Below are positions 25,590-38,023 of a stretch of 64,000 nt of DNA, piece by piece. This stretch comes from Gnetum montanum (lineage: Eukaryota > Streptophyta > Gnetopsida > Gnetales > Gnetaceae): positions 62,434 to 126,433 of the forward strand of contig MNCI01017754.1 of assembly GCA_015680685.1 (NCBI GenBank), written 5' to 3'. The number at the start of each line of letters is the position of its first letter. Position 1 is the first letter of the stretch. A model generated the notes under the pieces. It was not told the DNA's origin. It ran no database searches and was given only the letters and a program-made list of their open reading frames with translations. Made by a program: the position numbers and the translations under genes.

Positions 25590-27455
25590 CTTGCCTTTTT
25601 CTCTAAAAAGAATATTATTTAAGATATGTCTACCTTTAACAAAATTTATTTTCTTAGGTTTGATGATATCCCCTTGAATCTATTAAATCTAACAAGCTAT
25701 GAATTTTACTAATATTTTATGAGTATTTTAAAGAAGAGTAATAGGTCTTCAATTACCAATATGTTGAGAACCTTAAGTCTTAGCAAGAAGACGAATGATA
25801 CCTTTATTAATATTCTTACCAAGAGAAACTTTTTTAATAACTTCTTAGAAAACATAAAAGAGATCATCTCCAATAATGTCCCAATGCATCTTTAAAAAAT
25901 CAATCATCAAATCATAAAATCCTAGAGTTGTATCTTCTCCTAAACCTTCAAACTACTTCAATGCACTTCTATTATAAGATGAGGAATCTTCATACAACAG
26001 CCCTCGAAGGTTTTCTTACTAAAACCTTCAGAAGAAAAAATAGAAAAGAAAATGATTTGATAAAAACTATTAATAGTATCAAGATCTATAGTTATGGAAT
26101 CATAAATACAAAGTACTTTTAGTTTAGGTACTATGTTCTTTCTTTTAAGAAATTTGAAAAAATCTTTGTAAGGTTCATTTTTTATTTTTAACTAGGATAT
26201 GTGACTTTTAGTGAGTGCACTTTTAGTTTTAAAGGAATCCCAAGATTATTTGTCATAATGAACTTTAGCCAAGGCTTCTTGAGTTTTAAAATCAAAAGGA
26301 TTCTAGTCTAAAAGAATTTACATTTGCTTGATAGATTTTGAAAGCTCTACAACTTGATACTTTCAATTAGCAAATTGTTTTCCAAATCATCTTACATAAT
26401 TTTCAACTCCACAAGTAGTTTGCTACCTGAATTAATCTAACTAATATCACTAGTATATTTTCTTTTACATTGAACAAAGTCTTCAAAATATTTTTCCTAT
26501 TGGGTTCTATGAACATATTACCATTCATATGAAAAAGATGTTACTTTTGAAAGGATACATAATTTTCAACTCCACAAGTAGTTTGCTACCATTAATTAAT
26601 CTAACTAATATCACTAGTATATTTTCTTTTACATTGCACAAAGTCTTCAAAATATTTTTCCAGTTGGGTTTTATGAACATATTACCATTCATATGAAAAA
26701 GATGTTACTTTGAAAGGATGAAAAATTAAACTCGAAAAGAAAAAAACTAATAGAAAAATGGTCTAATAAAGTAGCATTTATATGCACTTCTAATTTACTT
26801 GTAGGCTTCTAAAAGAAACATTAGAGATATAAAATATATCAAGATAACAATAAATTCTATTATTATCTTATTGATAATTATATCAAGTATAATTCTTCTT
26901 AGTTGAATGATATGAGAATAAAGAGCTAACATTAAAACAAAAATATTTTTCTTTAAAATTATACCAATCTTCTTTTTCTTAAGAAGACATATTAATAGGA
27001 AGACCACCAAGTTTATTTAAATAACTTTCAACCACATTGAAATTATCTCTACTAATCCAAGGAACTTTTGGCAAAGATAAAAGATTTTCCCAAACCTCTA
27101 ATTAATCTTTTGAATTATTAGGAGCCTAAATATTACAAAGACCAAAGTCTCCTTTTTTACTTTGACAAGTAATTGAAATAACTCATTTGAGATTACCAAT
27201 TCTAAAACTCAACAGTTTTCGATCAAATTTTTATTAATAAGAATAGCAACACCTCATTTATTAATCTCATGAGTAGCAAAAAAAAAATAATGCATTTTTA
27301 AAAATACATTTACCAAAACAACTAATGTTTTGCATTGAAATCTTAATCTCTTGAAGTAGAATAAAAATCTGAAGATAAATCTCTATTTAAAAGATATCCC
27401 TCAATAATCTTTGCTTGAGACCTATCAGAAAACCCTTAACATTCCATGATAAAAC
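25590..27455 (-). pseudogene. L1-type LINE remnant, endonuclease to RT, minus strand
   Basis: Read on the minus strand, SWNVKG at about 27432-27449 marks the start of the endonuclease. LQEIKIS, GVAILINK and WISRDNFNVVESYLNKLGG (about 27003-27060) follow in order across frameshifts. The usual GDFN is DNFN here, so the catalytic aspartate has become asparagine. Farther on, at about 25640-25830, the pieces IRLLAKT, GN-stop-RPITLL, KILVKFIA and INFVKGRHILNNIL match the RT opening blocks. Similarity stops at 25590, well short of the YADD block. A 163-base tandem duplication lies in the linker. Confidence 0.7.
26394..26719. repeat. 163-bp tandem duplication, two copies
   Basis: Unit 1 is 26394-26556 and unit 2 is 26557-26719, both starting ACATAATTTTCAACTCCAC. 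The copies are nearly identical with a handful of substitutions (for example CCTGAATTAAT versus CCATTAATTAAT). The duplication is therefore younger than the LINE it sits in. Confidence 0.85.
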
Positions 27456-29223
27456 TACATTAAGATGTGGGAGATGAAGCCCATATCCTTGATTTTTCTA
27501 GTTGAGCATTTATCTCACAATCCATATCACTAATAACTACAAAAGTATTTTCCAATAAGAAAGTATTTAGAACATTAGTGCAAGTAAAGAGAGAAAAAAG
27601 TACCTTATATGTTTTTGAATTGAAATTATTATCATCAAGCCTATTTTTTTGTGTTACACTAAATAAAATTCTTTTGCATTAGTATTTTCATTAATAGTCC
27701 TTGTTTAAAAAGTTTATTTTCTGAAGAATAGTTCTCTTTACAATAAAAAATTTATTAACATCTTTATATTTAAAATAATTAGTAAAAGGTTGAGAACTTA
27801 TTGAAAAAGGTTTTATTTATGCCTATTAAAAATTACGGTTGTTTTTCTTTCCCAAAAAATGTTATTTCTTTTGTTTGCTAATAACATTTTTATTGAGAAG
27901 AAGATAAATCCCAATAACATTAATTCGATAGCATTCAAGGATAGCCTAAAAAACTAGTGTAAACCCCTTATTTATGTAAACCAATCCAATAATCTACATA
28001 GAGATATATTAAGAATAGATATCATTTGACAAAGATTCATATAGATCATAAGGTAAAATAAAATCAAAAACTTTAAAATCTTTCACAATCTCTATATTCT
28101 ACAAGACATTAGTATTCTCCACCTTTATATCATTCCTTTTCAAAAAACTTTTCTATAAAAATATCTCCACAAGAATCCCTTTAGATCAAAAAAAAAAAAA
28201 CTTCTAACACTTAGCTTGCAGAAGTAATAACTACCACTAGGATAGTTTCCTAAATTGAAACTAAATGACTATATGTACCTTAAGATGTATAGCCAATGCA
28301 ATATTTTCATAGAACTTATATTAAAAGATATACTAGTATGTTAGATCATTAGCATATCCCTTAGAATTAAACTTGTAACTTATAAATTAAAGCCACATGT
28401 TCCAACCAACTTAGCAATGCTTCACTAACTTAACACTTTACACATCATTCTTGTAACCATTAAGCTTATAGTTCTAGTATGTATGTATGCTTTGGTAATA
28501 AAAATCTAGATAACATTTTGTGTAAAGAAGTAAGTAGGGTATGATGTGGACATCCTTGCTTATAGTTGTCAATGATATGCATCTTCATCACAATGCAACT
28601 AATGAAAAATGAAGACATGATCACATTCATTGTAGGTCAATACATTGAAGTTATTAAAAGGAAAGATAGGAAATCAATGAAATTCATTTTTTGTTTACAA
28701 GGAGGTCAGAAAATTTTGATTTGAGCTTTCAATAGCTATATAATTAGAATGATGCTTTTAGAAAGGCCATGAAATGATGCATAGTTATGTTAGGAGAAAT
28801 GAAATGTGTGTTCATTTTCATAGGAGATGTTTATATTATGCTGAAATTTGTGTATTATTAGTTGTTTTAAGTTTTTTGTTAAAAAAAATGACAATCCCCT
28901 TTGCCATCTTTTAGTAAGTTTGTGTTTATTTTATTTAATCAATGTGTACTTCCACCATAAGTATACACCATGTTTGTTATTCACACTAGGGTACCATTAA
29001 ATAACCTAACTTGTATATCTTAAGTTAATGTAATAAAGTAATTATGATTATAGTGATTCTCCAACATGAAATATATTGTGAAAATTTTAGAATAAGAATC
29101 TATACAAATGACAAGTAATTGTAAGGAATGCACCCTTAGTGTAGAGATTTCACAGTTTGAATGCCCAAAACTTAATATTTTCCTATTCTTTCTAAACATG
29201 TATTTTCTTTTTTTTTTTTCTTT
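27456..29223. other. Unassigned AT-rich DNA
   Basis: Lies upstream of the minus-strand L1 endonuclease, so part may be its ORF1 or 5' region. No motif was recognised. Homopolymer runs of A and T are common. Confidence 0.4.
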
Positions 29224-29345
29224 TTTTGAATAGATTGTCATATGGATTGATGGTAAGGTGGTTGTTTCTCAAATCAAAGACCTAGGTTCCAACCCTAACC
29301 TCTCAAAGAGGTTAGGCTTCTACTCATCCTTTAACCCTCCTAGAC
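29224..29345 (+). repeat. tRNA-derived SINE-like copy 1
   Basis: TGATGGTAAGGTGG fits a degenerate Pol III box A. About 35 bases later GGTTCCAACCC fits box B (GGTTCRANNCC). A GAGGTTAGGCTTCTACTCATCC tail follows, and related tails occur at 34860 and, on the minus strand, near 35080 and 41220. Confidence 0.45.
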
Positions 29346-29744
29346 ACCCCCACCCCCACTACAAAGCATGATGACTATAAATTGAAACTTATTAGATCAG
29401 CTCAATAATTTTGGTTTTGGCCCTCTTATGCTTGAACTAGAATTCCTCTTATGTTCTTCTCTTCTTCTTGGCTCTCATCTTCTCTCTCTCATCTGTAAAA
29501 GCTCTATAACTCTTAAGTCTATGTTGGGACAAGGCAAAGTGTTTTTCTCTTCCTCTGTACTGTGAAGGTAAATTTCTATGACTTTGAGCTTAGCAGCTAT
29601 ACTCAATCCAAGGTTGTAAATGAAGCATTGTACTTTTTTTATTGATAAAATTACTCTACCCCTTAGGATTTGGGAGAGTTTTATGGTGGATGTAGGCTGG
29701 CCATTCTAGTAAGTGAACTATGTTAAAAGCTCTATACCTGTTTA

Positions 29745-29845
29745 TTCATTTTTTTCTTTCTTTCTTTCTTTTGTAGCAACTCTTTTCTTTTCTTCTGTAG
29801 CAACTCTTTTCTTTTCTTCTCTTTTCTTTTCTTTTTTTTTTCTTT
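29745..29845. repeat. Polypyrimidine tract with 24-bp tandem unit
   Basis: CT-rich run in which TGTAGCAACTCTTTTCTTTT occurs at 29772 and again at 29796. Confidence 0.8.
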
Positions 29846-30954
29846 TGGTTAAGCTTTCAGGCTTTCCATGAGTATAAATTAGCTCTAATTTATATAAGGC
29901 CCTGTTTCACCATACCTCTTCTCAGTGCCTTTAGCAGTGTCCACAAAACATAGAAGCCGGGATTAGCCAATGGAGAAATTGAGGATTGATGATAGGGAAA
30001 ACACTCTGAAGTCCAAATCAAAATACTGAAGTGGAATGTGCACATGGTAAGCATAAGGCAAATGCCTTTATACCAGGAAGATAAACCTTAGATTGCTGGA
30101 CCAAAGTGCTTTGGTGCATGTATTCTGCTGTCTTGGTGTTGGCTATCGTATGTAAGTTCTGTTACTGGGAATACAATAAAATGAAACTAAATTGACTTAA
30201 AAATATCTTGAGTTTTGATGATCATGTTAACGGTTGCCAATTTCCTTTAATTTGTTGAACCAACCATCTTTCTATTCAATGCTTGCTTGTAGCTTTGGTC
30301 AATAGTCGCTCTATTTTACTCTGTTTTTTGTCAGTTCTGTTCATCTTCCCGCAGGCTCTCCAATTCATTGTTGTTATGCTTGAACTCCCATGCCTCGTCA
30401 ATTTCAATTCTTTACACTCTTGTTCCCCAATTTTAAAATACTATCTACTAACTACGGTGTATGATGTCTCTTCAACTCTTTGCGCTGGTTTATTATGCTG
30501 GGATGGCTACCCCTGCAGCATCCTAAAAAGTCTGACAAACTGCCATATCACCTTAAAATTTGATAATATCTTTGCTTTTCTTCATCCGATGCGGCATGAC
30601 ATGAGTTAGACAAAGGACTATTGTACATCATCCTCATGGTATCATTGCAGTTCTTTCGTCTAAAAAATAAAATGGTATTTATGTAAACACTGTTAAATAT
30701 GGATTATGAAGTTATTTTCCGATTATTTTATACATGCACAAAATCATGAATTAACAATTAATGCATTATACATATAGTTATTAATTTCATGATTCAAGTT
30801 CTCATATGCTATGCTCCTTAAGGGTAGAAGAAAAAAAGTAAAACCTTAAATTTTGAATTTTTTAAATCACTAAATCACCTACTTGTAACAATGATAAATT
30901 TTATATGAATATTGAATATTACAAGAAAAAAATAAATTAGACAGTACAAAATTT
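29846..30954. other. Unassigned, somewhat less AT-rich
   Basis: Sequence complexity is higher than the surroundings around 29930-30650. The plus frame 30283-30609 (108 residues, hydrophobic N-terminal half) has no recognisable family and no conserved neighbour, so it is not called as a gene. Confidence 0.35.
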
Positions 30955-31206
30955 AGAGTGCAGCTTAGAGTGACACAAAAATGGAATCTTAGATGATTTG
31001 ATCATGTGTAAAGAAGATTAGATAATGTGACTTAAGAAAAGGTTACCACACCACAATTTTAACAAAGCTACCAAAAAGAAGAAGAAAATAAACATGGAAA
31101 AAAAATTCATATAGATAAAGATCTAGCTCTTAATAGATGTGAATGGTTAAAAGAACTCATGTAGCCAATTGTGTTGTAAAAAGACTAGGATGATGATGAC
31201 AACAAA
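30955..31206 (+). pseudogene. RTE-type LINE 3' terminal fragment
   Basis: One frame reads WNLR-stop-FDHV-stop-RRLDNVT, then KIHIDKDLALNRCEWLKELM, then a run of aspartate codons. This matches the C-terminus of plant RTE elements (RWFGHV-RRP ... DL-ALNR-EWRK-I). It ends in a GATGATGATGA microsatellite, like RTE tails. The 5' end is truncated. Confidence 0.7.
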
Positions 31207-31837
31207 TTCATCTATTTATCTTCACTAGGCATTCTAAATTAATGAAGTTTAAGTAATTATCTTGTATATCCATAATATTGAAACTTTATAAAACCTTAGA
31301 TTCTCAAATGAAATGCTTTTAACATTCTTGTGAAGATGGTAGATAATGTCTAAAAGAATAGTTGACTTTAAGCTAAAGATTCACAAGGTAAGATTGAAGA
31401 GCTAAAACTTTTAATTCATTTAATAATACCATAAGTAGTCACACATAAGGGGTCAGGATTAAATCATTTCATAATACAAAAAGAAATAAACATTTAAGTA
31501 TATCCTTAACTCTTCAAACAAACATTTAATCATTGCATGTTAGGCTAAGGAGTATTACATACATTGCATGTCATGTAACAAAAAAAGAGAATCCATAAAG
31601 CAATGAAATTATTAATCTTTACATCTTCAAATCTTATATATAAGGAGACAAGTGGTGGAAGACTATAAATACACACTAATTAGAAGAAATTGGGGTAAGA
31701 AAAACCATAACAATGCTTCAAGTGTTTTGGGGGTTTTGGAATGGAATTAGGGGTATTAAAACTATAAACAAATTGACTTTAATTACAACCTAAGACATAT
31801 AGCTAACATGGTACATTAAAAGAATTTTAGAAAATAT

Positions 31838-32020
31838 AATGATACCTTAAGTATAACTTGAATTGACAACCTCTTTCTTGCAAATTCTTATCAAATAATG
31901 AGCTAACCACTTAAGCCACCTCTCATTGGCAATAATACTTTAAATGTGACTCTAATTGACAAGCTTTTTCTTACAATTCCTTATCATGCAATAGACAAAC
32001 TACTTGTGTCATCTTTCAAA
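31838..32020 (-). repeat. Tandem pair of tRNA-like SINE heads, minus strand
   Basis: On the minus strand copy 1 (31838-31928) contains TGGCTTAAGTGGTTAGC, a good box A, and AGGTTGTCAATTCAAGTT, a box-B-like segment. Copy 2 (31931-32020) has the same layout in a more mutated form. The repeat period is 93 bases, measured between the two AATTGAC words at 31861 and 31954. Confidence 0.55.
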
Positions 32021-34690
32021 TCTTCTATCTAATCATAGAGTGTTCTAATTTGAGTAACAACATGTTGTATTTAATGTATACATAAGTATTTTTTTAAGGA
32101 TATTATAATGCCCTACACATCCCATCCTACACACCATGTAATGATGAGGTCAAGGCTAATGAGAAATGTAGAGAAAAATAAGATAACTTGAACTTGACAA
32201 CACAATGAATCAAACATCATAGTTGAAGGAAACAAGTCCATACCAAAATCATAAAACATAACAAAGAGAGCATACACACAACTACAACCAACTCTTATAT
32301 CTATATATCAATCATAAGTTAGTAGTCCAAGCTGAACAAAAGAAAGCATAACAAAAAAATATCTTATGTCATCCAAGTCTACATTATCAAGAACATATAC
32401 AAATATACAAATTCCATTTCCTACTAACTAATAGCTCAATGGTTATTCAATCCAAAACCTATGGAAAGATATCCATCTCTCAAGTAAATATGTATAAAAG
32501 TAAATATGTGCATAAAGAAACCATGTCTCCATCCCCTTTCTCAACCTAGCTGCTCGTTAATACTCCTACCTCCATCACCTTAATAAAATATAGTTAGTAT
32601 AAACTAAGTTGAAACCCCTTGTACTTCCCCTACTAAATGCCTGGCAAACTTTTCCCTAAAGAAAGAAAAGGAATGGATGTAAGAGTTAAATTCGTGCACA
32701 CAATGGAACGTATCGATCCCAGCACTTAATGTTTATGGATCCCATGCAATGCAACCCTATTAGACACAACACAATCATAACCATCCATGCTAGTTCCACT
32801 TGCATAGTCCATGATTGTTATATTGACTCATATCCATGCCTTGTATATCTTAAAATCCAAATAGTCACAAATCAAGCCATTGTGACTATTTTAAAATCCA
32901 AATAGTCACAAATCAAGCCATAGTCACAACTTGCAGTCCTTCATTCCTTCTTATTTTTAATATGATCATAACTCATAATAGGATCACAACCTCCACTAAG
33001 AGCTAGCCATGACTTGACCACAACTCAACTTGAGTTCCAAAAGCAATAATAGAAAAACACCCAACACCACCATGACCTTACCACGAATCTACCATGACTC
33101 ACATCCTATACTACTACCTTTTCACAAGAACCTACCATCCATAACCCTTGCTAAAAAGACTCATAATAATGATATTGTAACTTGTGATCCTCCTTAAAAG
33201 CCAATATGACTAGGCTATGTGGGCATCACAACTTGCATCTTTGCATAGAATTAACTAAAACAACTAGAATACACACCAATGGTAACAACTTGTAATTAGC
33301 ACAGGGTAAAGGAGGTGCCAACATTATTCCCAAGAAGTTGCAAGGCATCCATTGTAGTCCTAATTGGTTATCCTTCATTCCAAATATACATACCATATTT
33401 ATATACAATAAATTTATGATAAGAAACATAAATGCACATTACAGCATCTCTCAACACCAAGCATAATAGAAAATACAATTGGAATTAACTAACACATCCA
33501 CAGGTCATCCATATCTCTAATTGTCCCCTATGAATATGAATCATCAATCCAATATAGAAAATCAAGAACAAAGTAACAAATACTCACCCAATCAATTGAA
33601 TTCTCTGAAGATAAAAACAACCATAATAAGACAACACTATATATAGAACTTCATCTTGGATTCGTGAAAACCCAAACCAATGCTTCCAAAACTACTACCG
33701 ACTCTTAGACGATCTTGGAATCTCTAAAATCGATCAAGAATCAGAGATGAATGGAAGAGAAAGAATTTCAACCTAAAAAACAAACATTCATGATTGAGAA
33801 GGGGATATAGTTTATGTTTTATGTTTTTATTTTCTATAAAATTAAATTATAATTTAAAATATAATTTATTTCTCTACTGTTAACTTTATAAGTATAATTC
33901 TAATTTACATGGTCCAACTAATACTCCTGGGACCACCAACTCATAACTGACTCATAGAGACTCCAAACCAAAAACTGATTGAACCCTTAATTAGTGCATC
34001 TCACATGCATCATAACCACATAATCAAATGCATAAGGGGACATCCAAAGCATAGCTAAATCATCATCAAACTTGATAATTATTACATTACCACAAGTCAT
34101 AGGCACATACTAGACTACTATTCAAGCCTCCCATGTCCATCCTTGCTAGGTTCAAAATCTACTTAACATATCCCATGAGATCAATATGCATGATCATGAA
34201 ATCTAATATATGTAAATATTATAAAAAATTTGATGAACCATATCATCATCATAATGTCTTTAACTATTCATGATAACATAACTAACTAATTGTGCCCTAG
34301 ATTCCCAACTATGTCTAATTGCATACAAGACAAACATAATGCTATACCACAAGGTCCTACAATGAAGAGTTACAAACATTTTTAAATAAATAATATCATA
34401 TCAAAATTGTATATATCACCATTTCTTTTATTACATTCTAATTAATTTCATCTACTTCTAATTTAATCTTAGCTTCATGTGTATAATCTAAGTCAATTTG
34501 GCAATCTTAAGGGTGCTAATGATCACTAGACATTTTGTGAAGAATTTTATAAATATTTCATAGTATAAAATTTTAATTTATCTTAACCATTATAATTTTA
34601 TCATCTTCCATTTTTTGCTTATGCTTATATATTTTAACATTAAAGTTCTAATCACATATGATTTGGATATATAAAAAGGTAAATAAAAAG
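32021..34690. other. Unassigned AT-rich DNA
   Basis: No domain or clear terminal repeat. A 30-base phrase (TTTTAAAATCCAAATAGTCAC type) is duplicated at about 32850 and 32890. Many ACATAACC/CATAATC words suggest an old minus-strand LTR, but I could not define its ends. Confidence 0.35.
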
Positions 34691-34870
34691 GGTCATCACT
34701 TAGAAGCTCAATGCTCATTCCATCAAGACAAAGTCCCATAATATAAACTTGTAAATATTTAAGTGAAAAAAGGCATTGTAATTTGAAATAATGGTAAGAT
34801 GCTCCTTTGATATCATAAGGTCTAGAGCCAAGCCTAACTGCAAGCACTAAATCTAAAAGAGGTTAGGCTT
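34691..34870 (+). repeat. SINE-like copy 2 with shared tail segment
   Basis: TTTGAAATAATGGTAAGATG at about 34778 opens a copy that runs to AGAGGTTAGGCTTTGG at 34858-34873. The preceding TCATCACTTAGAAGCTCAAT at 34692 is the same tail phrase found at 35003. Confidence 0.45.
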
Positions 34871-34999
34871 TGGATTCAAAATATCATAGTTTGTAGGACT
34901 AGAATTAATCCTCAAAGTAAAAACTATTTTCTTTATTTAAATGAAAAAAGTAAAAAAATGTTATCTTAAATATAATCAAACTATGAATACTATAGTACA

Positions 35000-35143
35000 T
35001 TATCATCACTTGGAGCTTCAATGCTCATCATGCTAAGAAGGCTTCCCATGAGGGTCAATGGATGAACAAAAGCGAAGCCTCTAGGCTCAAGCCCACATCT
35101 TTTAACTTGAGAAACAAGAACCTTACCATTACTTCAAATAATG
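35000..35143 (-). repeat. SINE-like copy 3, minus strand
   Basis: Minus strand from 35143: CATTATTTGAAGTAATGGTA, then TTGTTTCTCAAGTTAAAAGA and GGGCTTGAGCC (box-B-like). It then runs through a GAGGCTTCG stretch into the tail phrase ending near 35000. It lies just outside the Ath-3 LTR. Confidence 0.5.
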
Positions 35144-35203
35144 ATCCCTAAGTACTATAGTATACTAAACATTAAACTATCAAAAATATGAATGGCTAGC
35201 AAC

Positions 35204-35208
35204 CATTT
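35204..35208. repeat. Target site duplication CATTT (left) of Ath-3
   Basis: CATTT is repeated exactly at 41168-41172. Confidence 0.9.
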
Positions 35209-36097
35209 TGATGAGCGGCTAGGTACCCCTACACTCAACCATACGAATACGAGCGTTCATACACGATTCGGTTGAACTCTGTGGATAGGGTAGTTGTGGT
35301 ATCTTGATAGTTACACGTTGATCGAAGTTCACTGTCTTCCCACCTGGACTAGTATTTGCTTTTCACGTATGGTTTAGTCCAGAGTGAGGCGTATGATGTG
35401 ATCCTAAACTATTGCTACTCCTAGAGACAATGGAGAATAATATTGATTAAACTAATGAGTAATAGGAAATGAGGTCTAAGCTAACCTAAGTGCAATGAGC
35501 ATCCATTCCTTAATCATCCGTACACATCTTGAACCTCGTGCACAACTACTACTGGTGTTACCAAGCGTAGATCCTAGGTACACTTCTGGGTTACCAAGTA
35601 GTCACACTTGAATGCTCGTGATTAAGTCTTACTCATTCTGCATTTAACAATAGGAATAGTAAATGACGATAAAGAAATATTAACTAAGAGAACAATAAAT
35701 AACAATAACAAGTAACAATAATAATTAAACTATTAAAACTAAGTGAATGCTGCAATGATGAAGTAATCTCAATCTTTATTTCTGGTCATGTGGACATCCA
35801 AGTACATCACACTCAAATAAAGGTTTCGTACAATTACAAGCATAACACTGTGGGCATGCACTTGGAAAAATAATCTAACTTCTACAAAAACAAAATTCAA
35901 GGGCTTTGCTACAACTACTCAAAGCCTCTAAATGAGGTGGAAGGCCCTCTTATTTATAGGCTGGGATAGGCGGCTGCGTAAATGGGGCCACGTCGATGCA
36001 GGAAGACTATGTCGATGGGGCCGCGTCGACGCGGCCACATATACAAGGCCTTGTATACGTGGCCTAGTCAATGCATCAACTATATAGTGCTTCATCA
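35209..36097 (-). repeat. 3' LTR of Ath-3 (sense minus)
   Basis: 889 bases. On the sense strand U3 is 36097 down to the TATAAATA box at 35958-35951. U3 holds the perfect palindromes GGCCGCGTCGACGCGGCC (36019-36036) and TATACAAGGCCTTGTATA (36040-36057). U5 ends in the family phrase complementary to ACACTCAACCATACGAATAC. Confidence 0.9.
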
Positions 36098-36107
36098 TAC
36101 CCCCACA
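36098..36107 (-). promoter_or_regulatory. Polypurine tract of Ath-3
   Basis: The minus strand reads TGTGGGGGTA directly before the 3' LTR. The same tract occurs in Ath-5 (50536-50544) and, as CATGGGGGTA, in Ath-6. Confidence 0.75.
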
Positions 36108-36264
36108 ATTCAGTAAAAACTCATCCTCAAGTCAAAGAAAGTGAGGAATAAGCTCAATTGAATATACAGTGGATAGGTATGGGATTATTGATTGACTAGA
36201 AATTTATTCATCCCGCAGTGGAGAATTAAACAAAATTTGGACACAAACACAAAAGACAAAACTT

Positions 36265-36707
36265 ATGGAACGCATGGGGTTCCCGGTAGTGGTGGCTCCT
36301 TCATGGGTGCCTTTCCTTTGTCCTACGCATCAGGCTTCTAAGATTGATACTATTGAAGAAGCACCTGACATTTCTCCTCTTCTATTTGAGGATTATGAGC
36401 CTTCCATGCTGATGTTCCAATGTTTGATAGAGTTAGCACTTTTCATGGATACGGTAGCTACGAGAACACTTGATTGGCCTTGACACGCCATGCCACAAAT
36501 AGCTGTCATTCCTCTTCATAGGCTCAGGCCTTGACCTTGCCTCCCTTTGCTTGGATAGATTATACAGTAACAGGAGTTTCATGATGGATGCTGAATGATT
36601 GACTTCTACTCTGCATGTTCTGCATGAGGTCCTTGGCCTCTGCCTCCCCCAAGTCATTCGGTTGCACCTTGAGAAGGTCCTCCTAGTTGTCTTCTTTTAG
36701 GGGCCAT
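36265..36707 (-). pseudogene. Degraded ORF2 of Ath-3
   Basis: The minus-strand start at 36707 reads MAPKRRQLGGPSQG, aligned with MALKRRQKEGPAQGG of Ath-5 ORF2. Frameshifts follow and the conserved globular part seen in Ath-5 is missing, so only the basic N-terminus and a scrambled remainder persist. Confidence 0.55.
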
Positions 36708-38023
36708 CTATACTCACACAAGGATCAATTGTTAGTAAGGCTATTGAAAAAAGTTCAATGATTTCATACCTTACCCATTGCCTTTAATAAATGCTGAATT
36801 CTTTACATAGTGTGATTTTAGAGTTAGAAATGTTTTAAGCAAGTTGCCCTAAAAGTTTAATGTCGGACCTAGTTTTGAGGAACGTTTGATAAAATAATGA
36901 CAAAGGAAATAATATATTTGGCAATGAAATACTCAAAGGATATAAGATGATGTGGTGGTATGAAACAAGTACAAATTACAAAAGTCACGCAAGTGGCTCC
37001 TCCCCAAAGTAGGTTCCAACCTATAATGGCCTTGAATAACCACACCTTAAAATGTCCATAGGCACTAGAAGGGTTAAATGGGATCTATGCCAATGCAACA
37101 AAACACACACATGTTAATACCACCATGATGAGGTATAAATTCAATGCTATACAAAACACAAGTCACAAATACATTAACAGCGAGATGGAATGAACTGGAG
37201 AAGGGATTGCAGAGATTGGGACATGAGGTAACTGACTCAAGGCACAATGTATCCTACATGAAAATCATGATTAATGTGTCATTAACCCGTCGTTCCATGA
37301 TCAGGACCAATTCCATTCCTCTAAATAGTGACATTGCATTGTTTCATCTCATGATGAGCAACTATGAGAGTACCACAACAACAAGGCATACAATCACTTG
37401 GCATTTTGTTCAAGGGAGAAGTAACTTTTGTTTTTCTTTTTTTTTTCTTTTTGAAAAATGAATCCAGAGAAGCCGCCAACCTTTAGGCATGGGTGCATGT
37501 CTTTCTAGTGGGACCCCCTAGAACAACATTAGATTTTTAAGTGCCTTTTTAATTACTCTTACTCCCATTTTTCATTAGATCTACAAGGATCTTAGTATAA
37601 CCATGTTACATGATAACTCCCAAAGACATCACCAAAGAGAATCTTCAAGTCCCTTTGATGTCACACCCTAATCATTCCCTCTTGGTCCATCCTTCTTCAT
37701 TCTGGGTACAATGAACACAAAATTAATTTTAAGTTTCAAGAATGTCAAGAATATCATTGTACCCTCGAATAGAACCTCTTATTTGTAGAATGGATGAGTG
37801 GGTGTAATGGGCTCACTGTCCAAATAATTGACCACTCGAGACCTGATAACATAGAACACACCTCAACCAACGAGCCACATGAGTGTTTTATTTGTGGACG
37901 TGGTTACTCAGATAAGAAGATAAAAAGAAAAAAAGATAAAACAATAAATTAAAAGGTGAAAAATTGGAAAACAAAAAGTTGAAAAATTAAAGAAATAGAA
38001 AAAAATTTATTAATTCTATGTTG
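36708..38023 (-). other. Conserved non-coding internal domain of Ath-3
   Basis: Alignable with 51490-53334 of Ath-5 in many blocks. Shared phrases include CCTCCCCAAAG, GATGAGCAACTATGAGAGTA, a T-rich tract, GCCAACCTT-AGGCATGGGTG and CATTCTGGGTACAATGAAC. No frame is conserved, so it is probably untranslated RNA or the site of an old pol deletion. Confidence 0.6.

Noticed and set aside
29160-29225. T-rich run as a LINE or SINE tail
   Set aside because: It could belong to either strand, and homopolymers are common here; no element end could be tied to it.
30283-30609. 108-residue plus-strand frame as a host gene
   Set aside because: No recognisable domain, no splice or promoter context, and hydrophobic biased composition.
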